Assembly: GCF_037081775.1 (NCBI RefSeq) | Contig: NZ_JBAMHQ010000001.1 | Location: 1,054,001-1,118,000 of the forward strand | Length of the DNA: 64,000 nucleotides | Reading direction: 5' to 3' | Source of the DNA: Haladaptatus sp. ZSTT2 | GTDB taxonomy: Archaea; Halobacteriota; Halobacteria; Halobacteriales; Halococcaceae | Part shown: one piece after another, positions 15,542 to 23,943 of the stretch | Numbering within the stretch: position 1 is the stretch's first letter | Layout: each line of letters opens with the position of its first letter | The notes under the pieces: model-generated | The model's input: the letters and a program-made list of their open reading frames with translations, nothing else | Database searches by the model: none | What the model was told of the DNA's origin: nothing | Position numbers and translations under genes: made by a program

Positions 15542-16783
15542 ATGAACCCAGGGGACCGCGTCCGTGTCGAACGCGGCGGCCAGACCTACGACGGTGTGTT
15601 GCTGCCATCGACCACCCACGAGACGCTCGTCGTCAAGCTAGACGGCGGGTACAACGTCGGTATCAACCGCGCAGACGCCGAAGTCGAAGTACTCGAATCT
15701 GACGTGTATCAAATCGAACCGGGCCAAACGAGCGACGTGTCCGAAGTCGAATTTGATGAGGACCTGCCGACCATCGCGCTCATCTCGACCGGTGGCACCA
15801 TCGCCTCGACGGTGGATTATCGCACCGGCGCGGTGACCGCCCAATTCGACGCAGAAGACGTGCTTCGCGCCGTCCCCGACCTCGCAGGCCGGGCAAACTA
15901 CCGCGGGCGCGTCGTCGCAAACATCCTCTCTGAGAACATGACGCCCGACGTGTGGCAAGACCTCGCCCACGCCATCTACGAGGAAATCGAAAACGGCGCA
16001 GACGGCGTCGTCGTCATGCACGGCACCGACACGATGCAGTTCACCGCGAGCGCGATGGCGTTCATGCTCGAAACGCCCGTCCCCATCGTCTTCACCGGGA
16101 GCCAGCGCTCTGCAGACCGCCCATCTTCTGATAACGTGATGAACGCCGTCTGCGCGGTCGAAGCCGCGAAAAGCGACTGCGCGGAAGTGCTCCTCTGTAT
16201 GCACGCGACCGAGAGCGACACGACCTGCGCGCTCCACGAGGGCACGCGCGTCCGGAAGAATCACACCTCCCGGCGCAACGCCTTCGAGACCATCGGCGCG
16301 GCCCCGCTCGGCGAAATCGACTACGACACAGAAGAACTCACCTTCCGCCGCGAGTACACGAAACGCGGCGAGCGCGACCTCGACATCGCGCCCGACATCG
16401 AAACCGACGTCGAACTCATCAAGTTCACACCGGGCATGGACACTGCCTTCCTCGATGTGTTAGAAGGCAAAGCAGGCGTCGTCATCGAGGGCACGGGCCT
16501 CGGCCACGTTCACACTGACTGGATCGACAGCATCGAGTCTCTCGTCTCCGACGGCACCGTCGTCGTCATGACCAGCCAGTGTCTCGCCGGGCGCGTCTGT
16601 GACCGCGTCTATGACACCGGTCGCGACCTGCTGGATGCGGGCGTCGTCGAAGGCGAAGACATGCTCCCCGGCACGGCCAAAGTCAAGCTGATGTGGGCGC
16701 TCGCCAACGCAGACGACGTGGCGGGCACGATGCAGACGCCGCTCGCAGGCGAGATTACGCCGCGGTCTGTGCCATGGAACTGA
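15542..16783 (+). CDS. gatD: Glutamyl-tRNA(Gln) amidotransferase subunit D
   Basis: The 413-residue protein starts with a beta-barrel (MNPGDRVRVERGGQTYDG, 1-70) followed by an asparaginase-like domain with ISTGGTIAST and VVMHGTDTMQF, the two catalytic threonine motifs, plus a conserved lysine further on. GatD releases ammonia from glutamine for the archaeal GatDE complex, which converts Glu-tRNA-Gln to Gln-tRNA-Gln. gatE is not in the window. I chose the ATG at 15542, where the barrel begins, over an in-frame upstream start at 15497. Its last 10 bases overlap the acetyltransferase gene. Confidence 0.96.
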   Translation: MNPGDRVRVERGGQTYDGVLLPSTTHETLVVKLDGGYNVGINRADAEVEVLESDVYQIEPGQTSDVSEVEFDEDLPTIALISTGGTIASTVDYRTGAVTAQFDAEDVLRAVPDLAGRANYRGRVVANILSENMTPDVWQDLAHAIYEEIENGADGVVVMHGTDTMQFTASAMAFMLETPVPIVFTGSQRSADRPSSDNVMNAVCAVEAAKSDCAEVLLCMHATESDTTCALHEGTRVRKNHTSRRNAFETIGAAPLGEIDYDTEELTFRREYTKRGERDLDIAPDIETDVELIKFTPGMDTAFLDVLEGKAGVVIEGTGLGHVHTDWIDSIESLVSDGTVVVMTSQCLAGRVCDRVYDTGRDLLDAGVVEGEDMLPGTAKVKLMWALANADDVAGTMQTPLAGEITPRSVPWN

Positions 16784-17682
16784 CGGTCAGAGGAATCCGC
16801 GACACCGACGTGGACGCCATCGTCGCATTCACCCAAGAGACGTGGGCAGACCGCGAGGTCGGCGACCACATCCCGCGCGTGCTCGAAGACTGGATTGACA
16901 CCGAGGGCGACACCCAGAAAACGTTCGTCTTAGACGCGGGCGACGACATCGCGGGTCTCTGTCAAGGCGTGCTGCTCTCGGACCACGAAGCGTGGGCACA
17001 GGGCATGCGCGTGAATCCCGAATTTCGCGGAAACGGCGTGAGCCGCACGCTCACGAACGCGCTGTTCGACTGGGCCGCACAGCAAGGCGCGACTGTCGCG
17101 CGGAACATGGTGTACTCGTGGAACATCGGCGGCCTCGGCCAGTCGCGCGCCACGGGCTTTTCCCCCGCCACCGAGTTCCGATGGGCGAAACCCGAACCCG
17201 ACGCAGACGCACAACCCGACCTCACCGTCGAAGCCGACCCGGCGGCGGCGTGGAGCTACTGGAACCGCTCTGAGGCGCGCACGCACCTCGTCGGCCTCGG
17301 TCTCGATTTGACCGAATCGTGGGCGGTCTCGGAACTCACGCTCGAAAAGCTGCGCACGCTCGCGTCCGACGACGCCGTCTTCGCGGTCAAAGAAGAGGGC
17401 ACGCGGGCGATGGCCTACCGCAATCGCACGTTCGAGCACACGACCGACGAGGGCGAAACCCGGAGTTACGCCGAGTACGGCGTCGGCGCGTGGGAGGACG
17501 CACAAGCCGCGCGCTCGCTGTTCGCCGCACTTAGCCGAGACGCTGCCCGACAGGGCGCGGACAACGCGCGCGTCCTCATCCCTGAAACCGTCCGTCACGT
17601 AAGCGACGTGGCGACCGCTCGGGTCCCGGTGAGCAGTGAACCTGATTTCGTCCTCGAAGCAGACCTGACTACCCGCCGCTGA
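16774..17682 (+). CDS. GNAT-family N-acetyltransferase, extended
   Basis: The 302-residue protein has a GNAT domain in the first half with the acetyl-CoA loop VNPEFRGNGVSRTL (about 86-99). The second half (about 150-302) has a weaker GNAT-like pattern and no clear second acetyl-CoA loop. Substrate unknown. The ATG at 16774 lies inside the end of gatD (10-bp overlap), so the two are cotranscribed and coupled. It converges with samp1 (14-bp overlap). Confidence 0.85.
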   Translation: MELTVRGIRDTDVDAIVAFTQETWADREVGDHIPRVLEDWIDTEGDTQKTFVLDAGDDIAGLCQGVLLSDHEAWAQGMRVNPEFRGNGVSRTLTNALFDWAAQQGATVARNMVYSWNIGGLGQSRATGFSPATEFRWAKPEPDADAQPDLTVEADPAAAWSYWNRSEARTHLVGLGLDLTESWAVSELTLEKLRTLASDDAVFAVKEEGTRAMAYRNRTFEHTTDEGETRSYAEYGVGAWEDAQAARSLFAALSRDAARQGADNARVLIPETVRHVSDVATARVPVSSEPDFVLEADLTTRR

Positions 17683-17947
17683 CCGGCGGGAACAGCGCGA
17701 GTTCGTCACCGGCTTCGAGCACGGTGTCGAGCCCTTCACTTTCTGCGAACGGACTCCGCCCGTTTCGCAACAGCCGAATGTGTTCGTGGAGCGTGCCGTC
17801 TTCGTCGTACACCTCCGCGCGGAGCGCCGGGTGCTGTTCGATGAGGGCGGTGAGGGCGTCACCGAGCGTGTCGCCGGGTTCGGTGGCCACGCTGACCTCC
17901 TTTTCCCCGGCGGCTTCTGCAAGATTCGCAAAGAGCTTCCACTGCAT
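17669..17947 (-). CDS. samp1: Ubiquitin-like small archaeal modifier protein SAMP1 / MoaD family
   Basis: The 92-residue beta-grasp protein begins MQWKLFANLAEAAGEKEV and ends LFPPVSGG, the exposed diglycine tail needed for adenylation and conjugation. Length and sequence agree closely with Haloferax SAMP1, which is linked to lysines of target proteins by the E1-like UbaA and also supplies sulfur for molybdopterin. I chose the ATG at 17947; an in-frame upstream start at 17974 would add nine residues not seen in SAMP1. It lies 48 bp after the stop of the TrkA-C gene on the same strand. Confidence 0.92.
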   Translation of the reverse strand: MQWKLFANLAEAAGEKEVSVATEPGDTLGDALTALIEQHPALRAEVYDEDGTLHEHIRLLRNGRSPFAESEGLDTVLEAGDELALFPPVSGG

Positions 17948-17995
17948 GCGGGTGTCTACCGGACGCGACAGCAAAAAGGCTCGCCGTCAGGGCGT

Positions 17996-19156
17996 TCACT
18001 GGGAGGGTTGTTTCGACGGGCCCGTGACCGCTTCGAGTCGCCGGAGTTCGTCGGGCCGGACGATCGCGTAGATGGTGTCACCGGCTTCGAGAACGTGACC
18101 GCGGGCGGGAATCGCCGTGACGCCACCGGACTGTGGTTTGACGGCGACGACGGTGGTGTCGAGGGTGCCGAGGGTCGTCCCGACGAGCGCACTCGACTCG
18201 TGGACGGTGACCGCCCCCATCGTCTCGTCTGCCACGCGAAGCAGGGAGGCGAACTCGCGGTCTGGCAACGGTTCGGATGGCATCGTGATGAGGCGATAGG
18301 ACTCCTCGGCCGAGAGCCGGTCTGTGTCCGCCGCGTCGACGACGACAGTGACGACATCCTCGACGGCGGCCCTGAGTTCTGCGGCCGTCACGAGTTCCGG
18401 TTCTGGGCCTGACTTCCAGATTTGGACGAGGTCGCCCGCGCTCGCGCCGTGGGCCGGGTCTGCGCGGATGGCGACGGCGGCTTTCCCCGGCGGTAAGGTT
18501 GGCCCGAGTCCGGCCGCTCGACTCCCGATGGCGAAGAACGTGACCGCTCCGCTTTCGTCCAACTCAATGTCGACGTGGCCGACGTTGTAATCTTCTTTCA
18601 GCCGGGAGACGAGACGGGTTTTCAGTTCACCAACGGTGAGCCGACGCGGGAAGACAAGTGAGATACCCGCGAGTTTCTCCTTGGTCGCGTCGTCTACCGG
18701 GTCGTAGCCCTCGATATCTTGGATGTCGTCCGGCAACGTGACCGTAATCGTCCGGCCGACCGATTGGACGAGTTGGCTCATCTCGCGGTTCAGGTCTTTG
18801 ACCCCCGAGATGGCGAAAAATCGCACGGCAAGGTCGTCGCCAATCTGGTGGCCAAGCGACGCGCCGAAGCCGCCGACGACGAACGACGCAATCGTGACGA
18901 TGGCGTTCGTTTCGAGGCCGTCTAAGTTGCCCGCGGTGATGACTTGCTTCAGCGCCAAGTCGGTGTTGAGCCAAAGCGACACCGCAGCGAGGCCAACGAG
19001 AATGGCGACGTTGATGGGGGGTTTCTGGCGGGAGTACCAGCGGTAGACAAACGTGAGCGCGAGCGCACTCGTGAGGGCAAGCAGCCCCATTCCGACGACC
19101 GATAAGAGCGCACTGAGGTCAAACAGCACCTCCAACAGCTCTGAGATGACCGTCAC
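17996..19156 (-). CDS. Membrane protein with C-terminal TrkA-C domain (paralogue 2)
   Basis: The 386-residue protein has three N-terminal membrane segments (about 12-34, 48-66, 84-104), a cytosolic middle domain (about 130-250) and a TrkA-C ligand-binding domain at 300-375 (LPDREFASLLRVAD...). There is no RCK-N Rossmann motif or pore loop, so it is not a channel by itself. The middle domain resembles that of the upstream neighbour (IEGYDPVDDATKEKL against MEGYPPLSADLRKTI), showing tandem duplication. Its start overlaps the neighbour's stop by four bases. A role in gating or sensing for cation transport is inferred from TrkA-C and from the channel next door. Confidence 0.85.
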   Translation of the reverse strand: MTVISELLEVLFDLSALLSVVGMGLLALTSALALTFVYRWYSRQKPPINVAILVGLAAVSLWLNTDLALKQVITAGNLDGLETNAIVTIASFVVGGFGASLGHQIGDDLAVRFFAISGVKDLNREMSQLVQSVGRTITVTLPDDIQDIEGYDPVDDATKEKLAGISLVFPRRLTVGELKTRLVSRLKEDYNVGHVDIELDESGAVTFFAIGSRAAGLGPTLPPGKAAVAIRADPAHGASAGDLVQIWKSGPEPELVTAAELRAAVEDVVTVVVDAADTDRLSAEESYRLITMPSEPLPDREFASLLRVADETMGAVTVHESSALVGTTLGTLDTTVVAVKPQSGGVTAIPARGHVLEAGDTIYAIVRPDELRRLEAVTGPSKQPSQ

Positions 19157-20403
19157 GCGGCCACCTCCGCGAACCCGGCGAGCGCGTCGCGGGTACCGAC
19201 GACGAACAGTTCGTCACCGGCGGCGAGCATCGTCTCGCCGCGTGGAGCGAACACCCACCCGCGTGCGGAGCCGTTGGTGTCCGCCTTCGGAGAGCGCTTG
19301 ACCGCGAGCACCGCTACGTCGTAGGTGCTTCTGACCGCAATGTCGCCAAGCGTCCGGCCGTCGAGGTCACCACCGGTTCTGACAGTGAGTTTCTTGAAAC
19401 GCTTGCCCGCCCGGCGGAGCAGGGAGACGAGTTCGTACTCCCGGCGGGTGCCGCGCGCTTGCGTGACGACGCGCCCGGTTTCGATGCCGAGCAGTTGTTT
19501 TGCGTCCGTGCGGTCTACCGCGACGGTGATACGGCCCTCACCGCCGGTCGTTGTCGGCGCGTGTGGCGCGGGAATCGGGGTTTCGTCGTCTTCTGCGGGC
19601 GTTTCACCCGGTGGCTGGTCGCTACCCCCGTCGGACTGGGCGGCGACGACTGGCCCGGTGACCGAGCCAGCGGTCGTCTGTAACACCACTTCGTCGCCGC
19701 GGGCGACGCCGGTCGGAAGCAGCGCCTCGATCGAGATGGCACGCTTGCCCTTTGGCACCCGGCGGGAGAGTCGGCCACTCGGTGGGGCGGCGTTCACGCT
19801 TGCTTTTGCATTCGCGTCGACGGTCACCGAGACGTCCGCGAGGTCGTGGTCGTTTCGCAGCCGGTCTGCGAGACGGGTTTCGAGTTCCGAGAGCGGGAGG
19901 TCTGGCGGAACGGTGAGTTTCGACTCTTTGATTGTCTTTCTGAGGTCTGCAGACAGCGGCGGATACCCCTCCATGTCGCCAACGGGGCCGACGATATCGA
20001 GTTGGATTTCGCCGCGAACGCCGACGCGATTGAGCACGTCGCGCGAGAGTTTCTGCTCGCGCAGGCGTTTAAGCGAGAGGCGCTTTGGGAACTCCGCGCC
20101 GAGTTTGTCGCCCATCGAGTGGGTGTAGAGCGTAATCATCATCACGACGATGGCGGCGACGAGCAACATTGGCGAACTCTGGACTGCCGGGTCGATAAGC
20201 CCGAGCAGGCCACCGTTGATACCGGCGATAGCAACCCCGAGGGTGACGACACCGAAGCCGGGGAGGGTGACGCCGGTGAAGTATTTGAACAGAAACCCGA
20301 GCGTGAAGGCAATGAGACCGGGAAGCAGTCCCGTCAAGAGCCCGAGGTAGATGCCAAACAGCACCTGAAGTGGAAGGGCCTGAACCATACGTGTCCCACT
20401 CAT
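19153..20403 (-). CDS. Membrane protein with C-terminal TrkA-C domain (paralogue 1)
   Basis: The 416-residue protein has three N-terminal membrane segments (about 10-40, 44-68, 77-95), a middle domain shared with the downstream paralogue (about 115-245), a Pro/Asp/Glu-rich linker (255-285) and a TrkA-C domain (about 320-412). It starts at the ATG at 20403, 82 bp from the ATG of the divergent potassium channel, so the shared spacer can control both. The linker is probably disordered. Function not established; association with the channel is inference. Confidence 0.85.
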   Translation of the reverse strand: MSGTRMVQALPLQVLFGIYLGLLTGLLPGLIAFTLGFLFKYFTGVTLPGFGVVTLGVAIAGINGGLLGLIDPAVQSSPMLLVAAIVVMMITLYTHSMGDKLGAEFPKRLSLKRLREQKLSRDVLNRVGVRGEIQLDIVGPVGDMEGYPPLSADLRKTIKESKLTVPPDLPLSELETRLADRLRNDHDLADVSVTVDANAKASVNAAPPSGRLSRRVPKGKRAISIEALLPTGVARGDEVVLQTTAGSVTGPVVAAQSDGGSDQPPGETPAEDDETPIPAPHAPTTTGGEGRITVAVDRTDAKQLLGIETGRVVTQARGTRREYELVSLLRRAGKRFKKLTVRTGGDLDGRTLGDIAVRSTYDVAVLAVKRSPKADTNGSARGWVFAPRGETMLAAGDELFVVGTRDALAGFAEVAA

Positions 20404-20452
20404 CGTGTCACTTTACCATTACCGGAACACTGCACCGAAACACAAGTCGAGG

Positions 20453-20460
20453 TTTATATA
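20453..20460 (+). promoter_or_regulatory. TATA box of the potassium channel gene
   Basis: TTTATATA is centred 28 nt before the ATG at 20485, a very good haloarchaeal promoter box for a leaderless transcript. Confidence 0.65.
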
Positions 20461-20484
20461 CTATCACGAAACAAACAACGGTAC

Positions 20485-21657
20485 ATGAACCGGAGGCGCT
20501 CGTGGTACAGCATTCGTCTTGCGATTTTGCTGACCCTCGCAGTGGCGTTGCTGTCGTTTGCGACGGGCGTGGCGAACATCGCGACGCCGACCGTCGTTCC
20601 CGGGCCACTCAGCCCCTACGTCCCCGACACCGTCCAGCAAACGACCGGATTTACGGGCGCGCTCACCGGGTTTTTACTGGTTCTCAGCGCCGTTGGCCTG
20701 CGTCGTGGACTCAGAGCCGCGTGGCTTTCGACGATGGTGTTTCTCCCACTCACCGCAGCACAGGGGCTCCTCCAGTCGAACTCGCTTTCTTTGCCACTCG
20801 TCGCGCTCTCGTTGCTCGCGCTGCCGGTCGTGGGGTTCAATCGAAAGCGCTTCACGCAGGACATCTCGCTGAGCACGACCCAACTGGGTGCGCTCACGGC
20901 GATTATCGGCGCACAGATTTACGGCACCGTCGGCACCTACGCCCTGCGCGAGCAGTTCGGCGGCGTCAACAACCTCACCGACGCCTTCTACTACACGCTC
21001 GTCACCGCGAGTACGGTCGGCTACGGCGATGCGTCACCGACCACGCAGGTCGCCCGCCTGTTCGGGATGAGCGTCATCGTCATCGGCACCGCCAGCTTCG
21101 CCATCGCGCTCGGGTCGGTGCTCGGCCCCGCAATCGAAGCACGCTTCAGCAGAGCACTTGGTATCATGAACGAATCACAACTCGCAACCTTAGAAGACCA
21201 CGTCATCGTCCTCGGCTACGGCGAACTGACCGAACCGATTTTAGAAGAATTACAGGAGACGACCGCGTTCGTCGTCATCGTCCCCGACAAAGAACACACC
21301 ACAGAACTCGCAGAGCGCGACTACAAAGTCATCACCGGCGAGCCATCAGACGAAGACGTCCTCGAACGCGTCGGCATCGACCGCGCGCGAGCGGTGGTCG
21401 CCGCGACCAACTCAGACGCAGAAGACGCCCTCTCGATTCTCACTGCGCGCCAACTCAATCCGAACATCAGAATCGTCGCCGCAGCAACCGAACGCGAGAA
21501 CATCCGGAAGCTAAAACGCGCCGGAGCAAACACCGTCATCAGCCCGGCGGTCATCGGCGGGCACTTACTCGTCCAGTCAGCGCTTGGCCAGCGCGGCATG
21601 GAGGACTTCGCAGACCGCATTCTGGACGTGGACGAAGAGCACACAGACGCCGTCTAA
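20485..21657 (+). CDS. Potassium channel with RCK domain
   Basis: The 390-residue protein has four hydrophobic segments before the pore (about 10-30, 55-72, 80-97, 104-118), an outer helix (135-155), a pore loop with the selectivity filter TVGYGD at 177-182, and an inner helix (192-217). The cytosolic RCK domain starts at VIVLGYGEL (240-248) and has the acidic strand end VVIVPD. The filter indicates K+ selectivity. The extra N-terminal helices are unlike a plain two-helix MthK channel. The ATG at 20485 fits the TATA box; the frame is open upstream for over 600 bases, but only antisense to the neighbouring gene. Confidence 0.93.
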   Translation: MNRRRSWYSIRLAILLTLAVALLSFATGVANIATPTVVPGPLSPYVPDTVQQTTGFTGALTGFLLVLSAVGLRRGLRAAWLSTMVFLPLTAAQGLLQSNSLSLPLVALSLLALPVVGFNRKRFTQDISLSTTQLGALTAIIGAQIYGTVGTYALREQFGGVNNLTDAFYYTLVTASTVGYGDASPTTQVARLFGMSVIVIGTASFAIALGSVLGPAIEARFSRALGIMNESQLATLEDHVIVLGYGELTEPILEELQETTAFVVIVPDKEHTTELAERDYKVITGEPSDEDVLERVGIDRARAVVAATNSDAEDALSILTARQLNPNIRIVAAATERENIRKLKRAGANTVISPAVIGGHLLVQSALGQRGMEDFADRILDVDEEHTDAV

Positions 21658-23135
21658 TCGAGGGCTGGCAACGGGTGCTTGCCGCGGTCGACGATGACGA
21701 CGTCACTTTCGAGTTCGTGAATCCGCTCGAACGTCGGCGGTGAGATGAGCCGCGAGGCCGCAGAGCGGTCGGTGCTCGCGCCGAGGAAAATCGCGTCGTA
21801 CTGCGGGGCGTTCGCCGCAAGGAAGGTTTCGATGGTCGCCCGCGAGACCCGCGTTTCGAGGTTGCCTTCGAAGGCATCGACGAGGTCTGCGAGCATGTTC
21901 TCTGCGGCGCGGCGTTGGTTGGGCGCAGTGATACAGTTAGCCACACTCACCCGACCCGTGCGCCCGGCCAACCGAAGGCCGAAGTCAATCATCGCGTGGG
22001 CCACGTCGCTTGGCTGGCGGATGGGGACGAGAATGTGCTTCCACCGGGTTCGCCCACCAACAGAGCGGTGGACGGCCACGTCAACCTCGCTGCGAAACAG
22101 TGTGCGGACGAACGGCGACAGCGCGCCGTGTCGCTCTTCGTAGGGCGTGACAATCAGGTCGCAGTTGGTCGATTGTGCCGTCTGGATGACCGTCTGTGCG
22201 GGCGAGTTGCCATCCACTGCGACGACGACTTCCACGGGAACCCCAACTTTCGTCCGGAGGCGATTCGCCCACGCCTCCAAGTCGGCCGCGGCATCGGTTG
22301 CGGCTTTCGTCTCCGCCTGTTCTTCGAGGCTCTGTTCTTCGCCGCCGTCGGTGAGCACCTGTGCGTCGTGGTCGAGCAGTTCGGCTTCGGCCGCCGCGAT
22401 GGCTTCGTCGTCCACGATATCGAGGAGAACGACCTTCCCCGCGTCGTGGGCCGCAGCGAGGCGCGCGCCGAACATGGCAGAGGTCTCCGGCTGTGCACCC
22501 CGCATCGGGACGAGAACGTGGTCGTCGCCTTTCGTCGATTGATACAGGAATCGGGCTCTGCGCTCGTAGAACTGCTGTTTCCAGAAGACGAACGCGAGGG
22601 CGACGATTGCACTGGAGGCGGCAACCGAGAGGACGTAATCGAACTGGGTCGAACCAGCGACGAGGGTGAGCAGCGCAGTCGAGAACGCAGAGGGTTCTTC
22701 GATGTCGAACACCCACGTCGAAAGCGCCGTGAGAAAGATGCCAAGCCCGGCGCTTATCGCACTGACCGACTGGCCAGTCGGCGCTGGCGTGAACGGGCTG
22801 ATGGCGACGAGTTCGAACGCGCCCCAGCCACAGAGCGCGCCGATGGTGAGTCCGGCGACGAACTTCCCGGGCTTCGAGTACTTTCCTTCGGGGTCTGCAA
22901 ACAGCGTGTAGGTGCCAGCGGCGAGTGGGGGGAACAGGAGGAACGAGAGTTGTTCGAGCGAGTTCGAGATGGCGGTAACGGTGGCAATGAGTAACGGGAC
23001 GAGGACGACAACCGTGAGGTGAATCAGGTTGCGCGTACTCTCGACCCAGCGTCTGAGGTCTCGAATCCGGCGGCGCTCTAACCGCCGAAACCGAGCGTAG
23101 TAGGTGGCAGCGCGTTTCCGCACCGTATCGAGCAT
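21654..23135 (-). CDS. HPP-family membrane protein fused to two UspA domains
   Basis: The 493-residue protein has a basic N-terminus, four or five membrane segments of HPP type (about 38-205, with FLLFPPLAAGTYTLF) and two universal-stress (UspA-like) domains at about 215-355 and 365-490. HPP proteins include nitrite transporters in plastids and cyanobacteria; the fused form is frequent in haloarchaea but its substrate is unknown. I chose the ATG at 23135 because the first helix follows it. It converges with the channel gene (stops overlap four bases). A role in ion or anion homeostasis under stress is inference. Confidence 0.85.
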   Translation of the reverse strand: MLDTVRKRAATYYARFRRLERRRIRDLRRWVESTRNLIHLTVVVLVPLLIATVTAISNSLEQLSFLLFPPLAAGTYTLFADPEGKYSKPGKFVAGLTIGALCGWGAFELVAISPFTPAPTGQSVSAISAGLGIFLTALSTWVFDIEEPSAFSTALLTLVAGSTQFDYVLSVAASSAIVALAFVFWKQQFYERRARFLYQSTKGDDHVLVPMRGAQPETSAMFGARLAAAHDAGKVVLLDIVDDEAIAAAEAELLDHDAQVLTDGGEEQSLEEQAETKAATDAAADLEAWANRLRTKVGVPVEVVVAVDGNSPAQTVIQTAQSTNCDLIVTPYEERHGALSPFVRTLFRSEVDVAVHRSVGGRTRWKHILVPIRQPSDVAHAMIDFGLRLAGRTGRVSVANCITAPNQRRAAENMLADLVDAFEGNLETRVSRATIETFLAANAPQYDAIFLGASTDRSAASRLISPPTFERIHELESDVVIVDRGKHPLPALD

Positions 23136-23172
23136 TGCCAGACGTTCGAAAGTGGCCTTGAAAGGCCTTTCT

Positions 23173-23898
23173 CTACAGCGAAGTCGTCGCGGTGAGCGCG
23201 ATGCGGATGGCGCGTTCGACGTTGTTTTTCGCCTTGTCAGGCAGTTCTTCGCCCTCGGTTTCGCCCTTCTGCGTGCCTTCGACGAGGTTGCCGTCCACCG
23301 TACAGATGGCTCCGGCGCGCAGGCCCTTGCGACGGGCGAGGGTGAACACGGCGGCGGCTTCCATCTCGACCGAGAGGAGGTTCGCGGCTTCCCACGCCTC
23401 GACGAACTCGTCGGTTTCTGCGTAGAACGCGTCGTCGGAGGCGATGGGACCGACGTGCACGTCTTCGTCGTTGGCTTCGGCAGCGTTGACGAGCTCCGTG
23501 AGCACGTCGTAGTCGGGGACGGCGGGGAACTCAACGTCCTCGTAGCGCTTTGAGGTGCCTTCGTTTTTCGCCGCACCGGTTGCGACGACCATGTCCCCGA
23601 TTTCGATTCCCTGTTGCAATGCGCCCGTCGTGCCGACGCGGATGAACGTCTCGACGCCGACGCGAGAGAGTTCTTCGACGGCGATTGCGGCGGAGGGACA
23701 GCCGATACCCGTCGAACAGATGGTGAGTTCGCGGCCTTCGAACTCGGCGTTTACGACCTTGTACTCACGATTTTCCGCGACGACTTCCACGTTCTCACAC
23801 TGCTTTGCAATCCGGTCTACGCGGCCCGGGTCGCCCGGGATGAGTGCGATGTCGGTCACGTCGCCTTCGGAAACGAGGAGGTGGGGCTGTTTTGCCAT
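23173..23898 (-). CDS. udp: Nucleoside phosphorylase (uridine phosphorylase type)
   Basis: The 241-residue protein is a PNP/UDP-family enzyme. It has ALIPGDPGRVD (phosphate loop, 18-28), STGIGCPSAAI (about 62-72), RVGTTGALQ (86-94) and SVEMEAAAVFTLA (about 175-187), the ribose and base site. It splits nucleosides with phosphate, giving ribose 1-phosphate. It is the last gene of a leftward run with the PfkB kinase and the ribose-1,5-bisphosphate isomerase further up, which together make a nucleoside-to-pentose-bisphosphate route. Base preference (uridine or guanosine) cannot be read from the sequence. Confidence 0.93.
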   Translation of the reverse strand: MAKQPHLLVSEGDVTDIALIPGDPGRVDRIAKQCENVEVVAENREYKVVNAEFEGRELTICSTGIGCPSAAIAVEELSRVGVETFIRVGTTGALQQGIEIGDMVVATGAAKNEGTSKRYEDVEFPAVPDYDVLTELVNAAEANDEDVHVGPIASDDAFYAETDEFVEAWEAANLLSVEMEAAAVFTLARRKGLRAGAICTVDGNLVEGTQKGETEGEELPDKAKNNVERAIRIALTATTSL

Positions 23899-23943
23899 AC
23901 GCGCAGTTTTTGTGGCGCGGCAAAAAATACGGCGGGTTCGCGC

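Noticed and set aside
19846-20484. 213-residue N-terminal extension of the potassium channel
   Set aside because: The extension is antisense to a conserved TrkA-C gene, and a TATA box lies 28 nt before the ATG at 20485.
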